Below, piece by piece: positions 49,286-57,327 of a DNA stretch of 64,000 nucleotides; position 1 is the first letter of the stretch, and every line of letters starts with the position of its first letter. The stretch covers positions 178,297-242,296 of the forward strand of contig CAVORB010000001.1 in assembly GCA_963698495.1 (NCBI GenBank), read 5' to 3'. The position numbers and the translations under genes were made by a program. The notes beneath the pieces were generated by a model. The model ran no database searches and had not been told where the DNA came from. It saw only the letters and a list, made by a program, of their open reading frames with translations. This DNA is from CAVORB01 sp963698495 (GTDB lineage: Bacteria > Pseudomonadota > Gammaproteobacteria > Chromatiales > Chromatiaceae).

Positions 49286-49371
49286 CGCGTTTGCGCTGCC
49301 CCCTGCGATCCAGGAGGCACCGCGAACGCGCCGCTGCATCAACCCTAGCGCGGCGAATTCACAACCCGGAA

Positions 49372-49457
49372 GGGCGAAAGGTCGCTGCTTCCGTGACCTT
49401 TCGCCCGCATGCCGGGTCCGACCGGCCGCCCGGAGATCCGGACGGCCCGGTCGGACC
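49372..49457 (-). terminator. Double hairpin after the CobT-like gene
   Basis: GGGCGAAAGGTC (49372-49383) pairs perfectly with GACCTTTCGCCC (49395-49406). A second long hairpin uses GGTCCGACCG (49415-49424) and CGGTCGGACC (49448-49457). They lie 8 bp beyond the gene's stop. A GAAAGGT/ACCTTTC core like the first one also precedes leader L3 (57538-57564). Confidence 0.6.
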
Positions 49458-49465
49458 GCGACAGC

Positions 49466-51332
49466 TCAGGCGGCCTCGACGAGCAGGCGCTCGGCCACGC
49501 CGAACAGCGCCCGCTTGAGGTCCGCCACGTCTGTCACCTCCACGCTGACCGGAAACAGGTGACCGATGTCGGTCTGAATCCCGACCCCCACGGTCTCGAT
49601 TCCGGCCTCCCCGCACAGTGCGAGCAGGCGCAGCGTCTCGGGACGGTTGTTCGGGACCCCGTCGGTCAGCACGATCGCGATCCGTCGCGTCTCCTCGCGG
49701 CCGAGCAGATCGGCGGCCGCGTACCAGAGCGCCTGCGCCATGGGCGTCCCGCCCCTCGGGTGCTGGGCGAAGTCGCCAGCCGCGGCACGGACCTGCGCCC
49801 CATGGGCGAGCAGGCGGGTGACGCGACGCTCACGCCCGTCCAGACCGGGAAAGGCGGTCGCCGCCACGGTAACGCCCGGAATTCCGGACAGGGCCAACGC
49901 GAGGGCGAGGGCCGACTCCAGGGCCAGGTTGGCGCGCAGTGTGGTTTCGCCACTCGCACGCGTCACCGGCGCGTTCATCGACCCGGACAGGTCCACCAGC
50001 AGGTGCACGGCGGTGAATGCCGTGCGCCGTCGTGCCTTGCGCGCGAATACGCGCTCGTCGGCCACCGCAATCCGATGGAGCCGGGACCGGTCGAGCCGTC
50101 GTCCTCTGCGAACCGCGCGTTGCCGGTCCATCCGGCTCGACTGCACCAAACCCTGCAGCCTGGCGCTCAGCCGGGCGGACTCCGCCTGGACCCTCGCCAG
50201 CAGGCGCGTGCCTGCCTGGCGGTCGCCGGTGAAGCCCTCCAGTGTCGGGAGCTTGATCTCGGTCGAAGGGACGGCAGCCGTGCGCAGCAGATCGGCCACC
50301 CCCGCAAAGGGATCGCCGTCGCACTCATCGGCAGCCGCCGACAGCACCTTCGCGAGCGCATCGCGCGATCGAACCTCGCCGCTCTCGTCGTCATCAGTCG
50401 AGACCGCGCCGCCGTCGGGTTTGCCTTCGACTTTGTACTCTCGGGGATCCCTCCCGGTATCCCGGGGGCGGGTGGCTGTTTCGTCTGAAGATCCCTCACC
50501 CGCGATGTCCTGGTCCTGGGATTCAGAATCCCCCGTGCCATGCTTGTCCTCAGGCGGATGGCGGCGCCTTCGCCTGCCATCCGCTCCGGCATCGCCTTGG
50601 CTTCCGGGATCCTCATCCAATCCGCCGCCACAGGCTTGCTGTCCCCGCTCGGGTTCCTGCTCGCCGGTGTCTTCATCGGCGCCACTCTTCGGCCCTTTGC
50701 TCCCGCTGCGCCTCGTCTTCCAGCATTCGCCGGATGCGCCGGGCCAGCTGCACCGTCTCCGCGGTGCTCGACAGCGTCCCGACTTCGCCCATCAGGGCCC
50801 TCAGCCGACCGACGACGTTCGCCGGAAAGACCTGCCGGAGCACCTCCTCCGCCTTTCGAGCCTCATCTGCAAGGGCAGTCTGACCCAGCACCTCATGACG
50901 CAGTGCCAGGAGCACGTACGCCGCGAGCACCCGTGCCGGGTGGTCGCCCGCCGCCGGGGCGGACAGGCGTCCCTCCGCCAGCAGACGGCGCACCACCGCC
51001 TCGATGCTGGCTCGGGTGCCGGGAAAGGGTCCGGCCAGCTCGCGCTCGATGCGCACGTCCTCGATGCGGTTCTGCAGGGTCTCCTGCAGAGGGCCCTCCT
51101 GTGCGCCCTTGCGGTAGGCCGCGAAATCCGTGTAGCGGACATGGGCGGCCTCGTGTGCCAGGTAGCCCCAGGCCAGGGCGCGGGTCGCCGCGTCCTCGGG
51201 GAGATCCGGCAGTTGGATCACGTTCCCGTCGGTGAAGGCCTCGAGCCCGCCGACGCGCACCTGCACCCCGAACTTGCGTCCCAGGGCCGCCGCCACGATG
51301 GGCAGCGCGTTCAACAAGGTATTTCTCTTCAC
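49466..51332 (-). CDS. CobT-like protein (metalloprotease-like site plus VWA), broken by a +1 frameshift
   Basis: The GTG start at 51332 is preceded by GAGGAGACACACC (VKRNTLLNALPIVAAALGRKF). The N-terminal part has a zincin-like site AHEAAHVRY. An Arg/Glu-rich linker leads to a C-terminal von Willebrand A domain with MIDAS motif LLVDLSGSMNAP and the later LTDG. The first frame ends at 50673. The continuation KGPKSGADEDTGEQEPERG is in the +1 frame, so one extra base near 50690 splits what I believe is one gene of about 620 aa. In cobaltochelatase and similar systems a MoxR-type ATPase (here 52867-53820) works with a VWA partner. The substrate here is unknown. Confidence 0.75.
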
Positions 51333-51350
51333 GGTGTGTCTCCTCGGTGA

Positions 51351-51389
51351 GGGGCGCACCGCCACCCCCACCGGGGGCACAGGCGCCCC
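51351..51389 (-). promoter_or_regulatory. Nested leader hairpin before the CobT-like gene
   Basis: Outer stem GGGGCGC/GCGCCCC (51351-51357 with 51383-51389), inner CCCCC/GGGGG (51365-51369 with 51373-51377). It ends 18 nt before the GTG start. The GAGGAGACAC site lies between. Confidence 0.65.
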
Positions 51390-51526
51390 GGTTGGGGAAA
51401 GAGGGGCCGCACGGAGCGGCCCTTTCGTCAGAAGTAGAAGGAGTCGGACTCCGTCTGCACGTCCGGCCGGGATGGCCGATGTCCGTCAGAGGGGGCGTCT
51501 CGGGCCTCGACACCACGGGGGACTCC

Positions 51527-52429
51527 TCATCCCCCAAACTGCCTTCGATGGCCCATTCGAATCGCCTCTTCATCTTGGTCTTCGGTGGACTCTGTTCGAG
51601 CCGCCGGGATCAGCTCCTGCAGCGCCAGCAGGCCGGCGCCGTGGTCGCTCATCCGCCCCGGGTCGGAGACCAGGAGCATCAGCCCGAAGCCCTCGTTGAA
51701 CAGCGTGCCCTCGACCGGGCCCTTGACGGGCACCCGCGCGAGCCACTCGTCCAGGCTGTCCAGGACCGGCTGCACCCGGTAATCGACGAAGGCGAGACAG
51801 GCGAGCTTCTCGCGGATGCGCCGGAAGGTGGACAGCGCCCGTTGGGACAGGGCCTCCTTTCCGATGAAGCTCTGGTCGAGCTCCCGGGCCATCTGTGCGA
51901 CCTCACCGAACAGGGTGTCGCCCAGTGAGCCGACTTCTTCCGCGAGGTTGCCGGCAGACTTCGCCGGCAGGACCCGGAACAGCTGATAGCCGAAGGCGAG
52001 TCGCGACTCCATCGTCGCCGCGGGCTCCACCGCACGACGCAGGGCCGCCTGCCATCGCGGATGCTGTGCGATCCAGTCCTCGATGGCGTCGGCGTAACCG
52101 GCCACGAAGGCACTTCGTTCCGTTCGGAACCGCTCGCCCAGGGCATCGAGCTCCGCCGCCACCGCCTCGGCACGGTTCTCGGGGATGGCGAAGCCTCCCA
52201 GGAAACGCGTGCCGCCGGTCAGGCAGATGCGCTCGGCCTGCTTCTTCAAACGGTGGAACACCCGGATCCGCTCCGGATCGCAGATGCGTTTGGAGCCCAG
52301 GGACACCAGGTCCTCGGGCGGTACCTCGTCGCCCAACGCCAGGTCCTCGGCGGTGAGCTTCTTGCGTCCGGACCAGATCCGGACATCCAGGTTGACCGCC
52401 ACCAGGCGGTCGAGAATCTGCGTGTGCAT
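51527..52429 (-). CDS. DUF3150 protein
   Basis: 300 residues from the ATG at 52429 (MHTQILDRLVAVNLDVRIWS). GRKKLTAEDLALGDEVPPED and LVSLGSKRICDP at the start are typical of DUF3150 proteins in ICEs and large conjugative plasmids. Mostly helical, without catalytic motifs that I can see. It is always near the CobS/CobT-like pair in elements of this kind as I recall, so a joint function is likely but unknown. Leader hairpin 52450-52480. Confidence 0.75.
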   Translation of the reverse strand: MHTQILDRLVAVNLDVRIWSGRKKLTAEDLALGDEVPPEDLVSLGSKRICDPERIRVFHRLKKQAERICLTGGTRFLGGFAIPENRAEAVAAELDALGERFRTERSAFVAGYADAIEDWIAQHPRWQAALRRAVEPAATMESRLAFGYQLFRVLPAKSAGNLAEEVGSLGDTLFGEVAQMARELDQSFIGKEALSQRALSTFRRIREKLACLAFVDYRVQPVLDSLDEWLARVPVKGPVEGTLFNEGFGLMLLVSDPGRMSDHGAGLLALQELIPAARTESTEDQDEEAIRMGHRRQFGG

Positions 52430-52449
52430 GACACCTCCTCGCCGGAGGA

Positions 52450-52480
52450 CGCGCATGCCGACCCAAGGGCCGGAAACGCG
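52450..52480 (-). promoter_or_regulatory. Nested leader hairpin before the DUF3150 gene
   Basis: Outer CGCG/CGCG (52450-52453 with 52477-52480), inner CCGACCC/GGGCCGG (52458-52473) with one mismatch and a 2-nt loop. It is 20 nt before the ATG. Confidence 0.5.
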
Positions 52481-52510
52481 CCGCATCCGGCCCAGTTACT
52501 CATGTGATGA

Positions 52511-52870
52511 TCAGAACCAGTAGTCCTCGCCGCCCGTCTCGATCCGCGAGAGATCGATGGGGCTGGCAGCGGTCGGACGATCGATGTGCCGCGGTCGAAC
52601 AGCCCCCGCCGAACCGACTGGGACGGGTCGTCCGTCTGCGGCGATCCTCGCCTGGCCCTGGTAGACATAACCCTTGCGGGTCTTCTCCTGCTCCCTGCGC
52701 TGGACCTCGGCAAGTCGCGACGCGGGGTAGGTCGCGGACTGGACCAGGCGGCCCGCCCTGCCCCATCGCACCTCCACCGAGCCGTCCGGGTGCCGGCCCC
52801 AGGCCCACTCCTTGGCGCTGCCGTCCGCGTGCGTGAAGCGGAACAGCCGCATGGGCGTCCCCGCCGTCAT
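52511..52870 (-). CDS. WGR-domain protein
   Basis: 119 residues. The ATG at 52870 overlaps the MoxR stop (ATGA), and a second Met six codons later is possible. The WGR domain is clear: MRLFRFTHADGSAKEWAWGR, then VEVRWGRAGRLVQSATYP and EQEKTRKGYVY. WGR domains bind nucleic-acid ends in PARPs and occur in bacterial element proteins of unknown role. Translational coupling to the ATPase argues for a shared function. Confidence 0.8.
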   Translation of the reverse strand: MTAGTPMRLFRFTHADGSAKEWAWGRHPDGSVEVRWGRAGRLVQSATYPASRLAEVQRREQEKTRKGYVYQGQARIAADGRPVPVGSAGAVRPRHIDRPTAASPIDLSRIETGGEDYWF

Positions 52871-53820
52871 TGGGGTCTGCCCGTCCACAGGTCGCCGAAG
52901 ACATCCGCCGCGATGCGGTGAATGGCCTCGCGCTGCTCGGGCTCGGCCCGTGCCGTGAGGGCCTGGTCCAGCGCGTAGGCAAGCGGCTGCGGCGCGCCCT
53001 TGAAGGTCAGCGCCAGCCGCGCCCAGCGCACCAGGGTGCGCGTGGACAGGGTGACGGTGAGCTCGCGCCCGGCGTCCGCCTGCCCCATGAAGAGCCGGCG
53101 GACCTCGTTGGCCACACCGACCATCTTCTCGCCGATGGCCTCGGGGAGCTTGGGCACCAGGGTCCTGAGCAGTCCCTGCTCGGTCGCCCCGTCCGGGTAG
53201 TCCACCTGGATCACCCGGAAGCGGTCGAGGAAGGCCAGGTTCTGGCGCAGTACCCCCTGGTAGAGCCCGCTCGCGTCCCCTGCCCCGGCGCTGTTGCCGG
53301 TGGCAATCACCCGAAGCTTCGGGTGGGGACGGATGACCTCGCCGCCGTTGGCGGCAATGGTCAGCGGCGCCCCTTCCACGATGTCGTTCAGGCCGGCCAG
53401 CTCGGCGGCGTCCATCAGGTCCATCTCGTTGAGGATCAGGAGATGGCCGTCGCGCGCCGCCGTCGCCAGCGGACCGTGGACGAAGCGGGTCTCCCCCTGC
53501 ACGAGCATGAACTGACCCACCAGGTCGGTGAGCTCCATGCGCCCGTGGCAGGTCACCTCCTGCACCGGCCAGTTGAGCCTGGCGGCGACCTGCAACACCA
53601 GGGAGGTCTTGCCGGCGCCCGTGGGCCCGGTCAGCAGCAGGCCGTCCCCCGCCGGGTCGGCGAGAAAGGCAAGCACGTCGCGCAGGTACTCGCGAAACAC
53701 GTAGGGACGCTTCGCGGGGATCTGCGGATGCGTCGGGTCGGCGAAGCCCTCGACGGTGAGGCCACGGGGGGCCTTGACGCCGAAGGTCTCGGCGACAACG
53801 AAGCGGTTGGTCTGGGTCAT
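52867..53820 (-). CDS. MoxR/CobS-like AAA+ ATPase
   Basis: 317 residues from the ATG at 53820 (MTQTNRFVVAETFGVKAPRG). Walker A is GPTGAGKTS, Walker B region LLILNEMDLMD, sensor 1 VIATGNS, and an arginine-finger region near FLDRFRVIQVDYP. It belongs to the CobS/NorQ/MoxR group of AAA+ chaperones that act with VWA-domain partners. The CobT-like gene of this operon is the expected partner. First gene after leader L2, followed by WGR, DUF3150 and CobT-like genes. Confidence 0.88.
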   Translation of the reverse strand: MTQTNRFVVAETFGVKAPRGLTVEGFADPTHPQIPAKRPYVFREYLRDVLAFLADPAGDGLLLTGPTGAGKTSLVLQVAARLNWPVQEVTCHGRMELTDLVGQFMLVQGETRFVHGPLATAARDGHLLILNEMDLMDAAELAGLNDIVEGAPLTIAANGGEVIRPHPKLRVIATGNSAGAGDASGLYQGVLRQNLAFLDRFRVIQVDYPDGATEQGLLRTLVPKLPEAIGEKMVGVANEVRRLFMGQADAGRELTVTLSTRTLVRWARLALTFKGAPQPLAYALDQALTARAEPEQREAIHRIAADVFGDLWTGRPQ

Positions 53821-53985
53821 CGGTGTCTCCTTGGGATGTTGCCCGTGAGGAGACACCTGTCCCCGCGGGGAGAAGGTCTCCCCGGCGGGGTTGCAGGAAG
53901 CGGCCGGGGCCGCGGCATCGTCGGGCTGCTTGTTTTTGGACCCCAGCTAGGTCCCGTGTTGCCGTCCGCAACGGACAGCGTCAAC
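53821..53985 (-). promoter_or_regulatory. Structured leader L2
   Basis: Related to L1 and L3. Minus-strand order: GTTGC/GCAAC hairpin (53958-53972); GGACC/GGTCC hairpin with AGCT-containing loop (53938-53954); CAAGCAG segment; nested hairpin (outer GGAGAC/GTCTCC, inner CCCC/GGGG, 53849-53881); then AAGGAGACACC before the MoxR start. Confidence 0.7.
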
Positions 53986-54014
53986 AAAATCGCCTCTCCG
54001 CTGCGGTCCGTTCG

Positions 54015-54171
54015 GGAAGCTCCGATCAAATCGGAGCTTCCTGCGAGGCAGGATGCCTAGCCGTTTTCGACGCCTGTTCGCGTCGAAAACGAAGGAACCG
54101 GGAAACCGCCCAGCTTGCGATCAAGCTCCGGTTCCGTGCTCTGATGAATTCAGGATGGATTCATTCAGAGC
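54015..54171. repeat. Cluster of four inverted repeats between YqaJ gene and leader L2
   Basis: In about 160 bp: (1) GGAAGCTCCGAT/ATCGGAGCTTCC, 12 bp, loop CAA (54015-54041). (2) GTTTTCGACGC/GCGTCGAAAAC, 11 bp, 6-nt loop (54063-54090). (3) GGAACCGG...CCGGTTCC enclosing AGCTTG-CGAT-CAAGCT (54094-54135). (4) GCTCTGA-TGAAT with ATTCA-TTCAGAGC, one bulge (54138-54171). The rest of 53986-54278 has no gene. It may be a terminator array after the YqaJ gene, or a replication or transfer origin. Confidence 0.75.
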
Positions 54172-54278
54172 GTCCGAACGGACACGCAGGGGACAGGCGC
54201 CGGGGTCACCGGGGGATGACGGACCGGTGCCGTCGCGTTGGCGCGTTACGGACGTCCGTGTCCGCAGCGCCGTCAGGT

Positions 54279-55292
54279 TCAGAAGAAGAACGACTCGCCC
54301 GCCGCCTCCTGCCAGGCCTCCTCCACCGCGACCCCGTCGAACGGCACGGTCGCGGTCTCCTCCTCCAGGGTCGTGACGCGCACCCGCTCGGCGGACTTGC
54401 GCCGATGGGCCTCGAGCGCATCGGCATCGAGCTGGGGCAGCAGCTGCCCGAGGGCCGCCCGGTAGTCGACCGTGCCCTTTTGCAGGTAGCGGGACACCTT
54501 GATGCCCGCCGCCTCCGCCGCCAGGAACTCGCCCATCATGGCCACGAGCGCCCGCTCGATACCGGCCATGTCGCCCTTGAGTGTTTTCAGCGCCACTTCC
54601 CGGCGCTGCACCTCCGCTACCAGCGAACGGTATTCGCCGGCGAGCAGTGTCCAGCGCTCCAGGTCTTCGCCCTTCGGGACATAGAGGTCCCGAACTGGGT
54701 CGCGCATGGGTTCCTTGCGTGTCGCGATCAGCTCCCAGAAACGCAGGCACGCGGGTACCAGCTCCCGGCTCAGAAAGGTCTCGTCACGCGCCACGGGGAA
54801 TTCCAGCAGGGGTTCACCGTCGGCATAGAAGACGAGCCATCCCTGCTGCGCCCCGGCCACGAAGAGCTGGTGCTGGACCTGGGGCCAGTAGAGGCGAAAA
54901 GCCGCAGCCTCGGTCTTCTTCGCCGAGACCTCGGCGAAGGTGCCCGCCGCCGGCGCCTTGAGCTCCACGGGCGCGCCGTCGTCGGCAATGCCGTCGAAGG
55001 AGGCCCGCAGGATCGGCTGCTCGTCGGCCTCGGCGCATACGGGCAGCAGCAGCGTGTCGTGCCGCTCCTCGAAGGCCCGTCGCGCCGCGTCCTCCAGGGC
55101 CACGCCGCGTCGCACGTGCGGGTTGGCGGACAGGTCCGGCTCGCGCGCCACACCGGTGCGCTCCGCCCACAGGCGCCAGGGCGTCTTGTAGGGGGAGCGC
55201 CCGACGACGACCGCGGCCTCGGAGGCGGTGATGCCCCCGGAACGCCAGCGCAGCCATTCCGGCGAGCGCTGGGCCACATCGATGATCTTCAT
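54279..55292 (-). CDS. YqaJ-type exonuclease
   Basis: 337 residues from the ATG at 55292 (MKIIDVAQRSPEWLRWRSGG). The lambda-exonuclease/YqaJ fold is visible: the RSPEWLRWRSGGITASEAAV start, then DGIADDGAPVELKAPAAG with catalytic Asp and Glu-x-Lys, and YWPQVQHQLFVAG. It should digest one strand of linear dsDNA, and the RecT/Bet annealase encoded just upstream is the natural partner. Leader hairpin 55314-55350. Confidence 0.9.
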   Translation of the reverse strand: MKIIDVAQRSPEWLRWRSGGITASEAAVVVGRSPYKTPWRLWAERTGVAREPDLSANPHVRRGVALEDAARRAFEERHDTLLLPVCAEADEQPILRASFDGIADDGAPVELKAPAAGTFAEVSAKKTEAAAFRLYWPQVQHQLFVAGAQQGWLVFYADGEPLLEFPVARDETFLSRELVPACLRFWELIATRKEPMRDPVRDLYVPKGEDLERWTLLAGEYRSLVAEVQRREVALKTLKGDMAGIERALVAMMGEFLAAEAAGIKVSRYLQKGTVDYRAALGQLLPQLDADALEAHRRKSAERVRVTTLEEETATVPFDGVAVEEAWQEAAGESFFF

Positions 55293-55313
55293 GGTGATGC
55301 CCTCCGCAGGCGC

Positions 55314-55350
55314 GGGGCACACCAGAACCCCTGCGGGGCGCGTGCGCCCC
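55314..55350 (-). promoter_or_regulatory. Nested leader hairpin before the YqaJ gene
   Basis: On the minus strand outer GGGGCGCAC/GTGTGCCCC (one G-U pair), inner CCCC-GCA-GGGG. It is 21 nt before the ATG, followed by GGAGG. Confidence 0.65.
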
Positions 55351-55366
55351 GCGTGGGGTTGGTTGA

Positions 55367-56344
55367 TCAGGCGGCCTGCTCGACCGGCTGTTGGCTGGTG
55401 GCCGCCCTGGCCTGCTCGAGCTCGGCCAGTGCGAAGACCAGATGCGGGCCCTGGAAGCGGGCGCGACAGTAGTCCTCCGCCTGGCTCCAGGCACCCGCCT
55501 TATCGGCGCGCGCGACCAGACGGGCGACCTGCTCCCTGACCTCCTCCTCGATTGCCGCCTCCATGTCGACCTTGGTCGCATCCGCTGCTCCGTCGGTGAC
55601 CGTACCGTCAGGTGCGGGCTCCGGGCCGAAGGCAGACACATCGCCGGGTACCGGCAAACCATCCGCCTCGATCACCTTGCCTGCCATTTCCTCGGCCGTG
55701 TAGTCGGCCTCCTCCGGGAACGCGGCACGCAGGCTCGCGGCCTTGGCGCACTTGAGCAGCTGGCCGCGGGGGCGCTTGACCCACATGTCGGTGGGCACCT
55801 CCGAGCGGGCCCCGCCCGCCCTGGAGTAGGCCTCCTCCCAGAACACCGGCTCGGTGAAAGGACAGCGGGTCCCCTGCACCATGCGGTAGACGGTGACCTC
55901 GCACCAGGCGGGGAAGCTGACGGTGATCTCGATGTCCTGCCAGCCCTCCTCCGTCCTTGCCCGCCCCCGGAAGGTGCGGGTCGTGTCGGGACCGAAGCGC
56001 GGTGCGTCCATCCCGGCCCACTGGCCGGTGCGCGCGGCGGTGGTCTGCACCTCGGCGATGCCGGGCCACACGGTCTCGATCTCGCGCCCGAGGGCCTTGC
56101 TCCACATGGGCACCACGTGCACCGGTCGGCGCATCACGTCCAGGTTCCTGGCCTGACAGTAGCGCACCGCGAGCAGGATCCCTTCCGGGGTCCTGGCGCT
56201 GGGGAAGATGCTCTCGGTCAGCACCTTCCAGGTACCAAGGTCGAGCCCGAGCTCGTTGAGGGCCTGTTCCGGTGCGGCAAGGCGCACCATCGGCTGGGTC
56301 TGCGCGTCCGCCTTGGTCGCTCGCGAAGTTGTCTTTCTCGGCAT
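55367..56344 (-). CDS. bet: RecT/Bet single-strand annealing protein
   Basis: 325 residues from the ATG at 56344 (MPRKTTSRATKADAQTQPMV), with GAGGAGACGACC upstream. The core resembles phage recombination protein Bet: PEGILLAVRYCQARNLDVMR, VWPGIAEVQTTAART, and DMWVKRPRGQLLKCAKAASL. It anneals complementary single strands during recombination or element replication, together with the YqaJ nuclease and SSB in the same operon. The C-terminus (about 225-325) is acidic and variable. Confidence 0.88.
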   Translation of the reverse strand: MPRKTTSRATKADAQTQPMVRLAAPEQALNELGLDLGTWKVLTESIFPSARTPEGILLAVRYCQARNLDVMRRPVHVVPMWSKALGREIETVWPGIAEVQTTAARTGQWAGMDAPRFGPDTTRTFRGRARTEEGWQDIEITVSFPAWCEVTVYRMVQGTRCPFTEPVFWEEAYSRAGGARSEVPTDMWVKRPRGQLLKCAKAASLRAAFPEEADYTAEEMAGKVIEADGLPVPGDVSAFGPEPAPDGTVTDGAADATKVDMEAAIEEEVREQVARLVARADKAGAWSQAEDYCRARFQGPHLVFALAELEQARAATSQQPVEQAA

Positions 56345-56363
56345 GGTCGTCTCCTCGAGTCGC

Positions 56364-56401
56364 GGGGCACCGCACCCCCACGCGGGGACTGCAGGTGCCC
56401 C
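56364..56401 (-). promoter_or_regulatory. Nested leader hairpin before the bet gene
   Basis: Outer GGGGCACC/GGTGCCCC, 8 bp (56364-56371 with 56394-56401). Inner CCCC/GGGG (56376-56379 with 56384-56387). 19 nt before the ATG. Confidence 0.7.
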
Positions 56402-56442
56402 GGTGGGGTGAAGGTGGCCTCTGGCCACCCTGTCATCGGTCG

Positions 56443-56844
56443 TCAGAAGGGGATGTCGTCGTCGAAGTCGGGTGCCTTCTCCGTCGTCGCTTGAGAGGCC
56501 GCGCCTTGGTTCCGGTCTCCCCGCCCGCCGAGCATGCGCAGACGCTCGCCGACGATCTCGGTGGTGAAGCGGTCCTGGCCGTCCTCGCCCTGCCACTTGC
56601 GGGTCTGCAGACGGCCCTCGATGTAGACCAGCGCGCCCTTCTTCAGGTACTCGCCGGCCACCTCGGCGGTGCGGGCGAACAGCACCACTCGGTGCCATTC
56701 CGTCCGCTCCTGTCTCTGCCACTGGCCGTCCTTCCAGGTCTCGTTGGTGGCAACCGCCAGGTTGGCGACGGCGTTGCCGTCACCGGTTTGGCGCATCTCG
56801 GGGTCACGGCCGAGGTGGCCGATCAGCTGTGCCTTGTTCAACAT
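56443..56844 (-). CDS. ssb: Single-stranded DNA-binding protein (element-encoded)
   Basis: 133 residues starting MLNKAQLIGHLGRDPEMRQT. It has an OB fold with the SSB hallmarks AVANLAVATNETWKDG, EWHRVVLFARTAEVAGEYLKKGALVYIEG and the acidic tail DFDDDIPF that binds repair partners. Shorter than chromosomal SSBs (about 178 aa), as typical for plasmid or ICE copies. It is followed by bet and the exonuclease, matching the ssb-bet-exo order of SXT/R391 and IncC elements. Confidence 0.93.
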   Translation of the reverse strand: MLNKAQLIGHLGRDPEMRQTGDGNAVANLAVATNETWKDGQWQRQERTEWHRVVLFARTAEVAGEYLKKGALVYIEGRLQTRKWQGEDGQDRFTTEIVGERLRMLGGRGDRNQGAASQATTEKAPDFDDDIPF

Positions 56845-56864
56845 GGCTATCTCCTCGTCAGTTT

Positions 56865-56898
56865 GGGAGCCGCGGTCCCCGCTGGGGACCGGTCTCCC
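56865..56898 (-). promoter_or_regulatory. Nested leader hairpin before ssb
   Basis: Outer GGGAG/CTCCC (56865-56869 with 56894-56898). Inner GGTCCCC-GCT-GGGGACC, 7 bp (56874-56890). 20 nt before the ATG, with GAGGAGATA between. Confidence 0.7.
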
Positions 56899-56920
56899 GG
56901 GTCGATGGAAAAGCCCTGGC

Positions 56921-57061
56921 CTAGCCGGACAGGGCTTCTTCGATACGCGTTTCGTGCCAGTCGGCGGCGCGTTCCACCGCGCCGGCGGCGGAGCGACCGA
57001 GCTCGACGGTCAGGGCCGTCAGCAGGGCTGCGACGGCGACGGCAAGAAGGATCCGTTTCAT
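56921..57061 (-). CDS. 46-aa membrane mini-protein
   Basis: The ATG at 57061 overlaps the stop of the 89-aa gene (ATGA). MKRILLAVAVAALLTALTVE is a single hydrophobic helix or signal. A short soluble tail AAGAVERAADWHETRIEEAL follows before TAG. Too short for routine calling, but the coupling supports it. Function unknown. Confidence 0.5.
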   Translation of the reverse strand: MKRILLAVAVAALLTALTVELGRSAAGAVERAADWHETRIEEALSG

Positions 57062-57327
57062 CTTGCTTCTCCGTCGTCAGGGCCGAACGCGGGTTTGGGA
57101 AGGGACATGCGCCGTCCCCGGTGTCGGGTGGATCGGGCCTGCCCGCTACCGGGGACGACACCGCGACGCAGGTAGGTGGGTTTGTGGAACCGGCGCCAGT
57201 CCGTCTGGGGAGTCCAGACGTCCGGGGCCGGCCGTTGCGGGGTTTCGGCCTCCTGTTTGGGCGCGGGGGCACGGGAAATCGCCACCACGCCGGCCAGGAC
57301 CAGGCCGAGCATGATCAGATCGAACAT
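57058..57327 (-). CDS. 89-aa protein with N-terminal membrane helix
   Basis: Starts at the ATG at 57327 after GGAGG (MFDLIMLGLVLAGVVAISRA). It has one membrane helix, then a Pro-rich basic cytoplasmic or periplasmic tail (PDVWTPQTDWRRFHKPTYLR). No known family. First gene after leader L3, followed by the 46-aa protein, ssb, bet and exo, so probably the first gene of that transcription unit. Confidence 0.6.
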   Translation of the reverse strand: MFDLIMLGLVLAGVVAISRAPAPKQEAETPQRPAPDVWTPQTDWRRFHKPTYLRRGVVPGSGQARSTRHRGRRMSLPKPAFGPDDGEAR

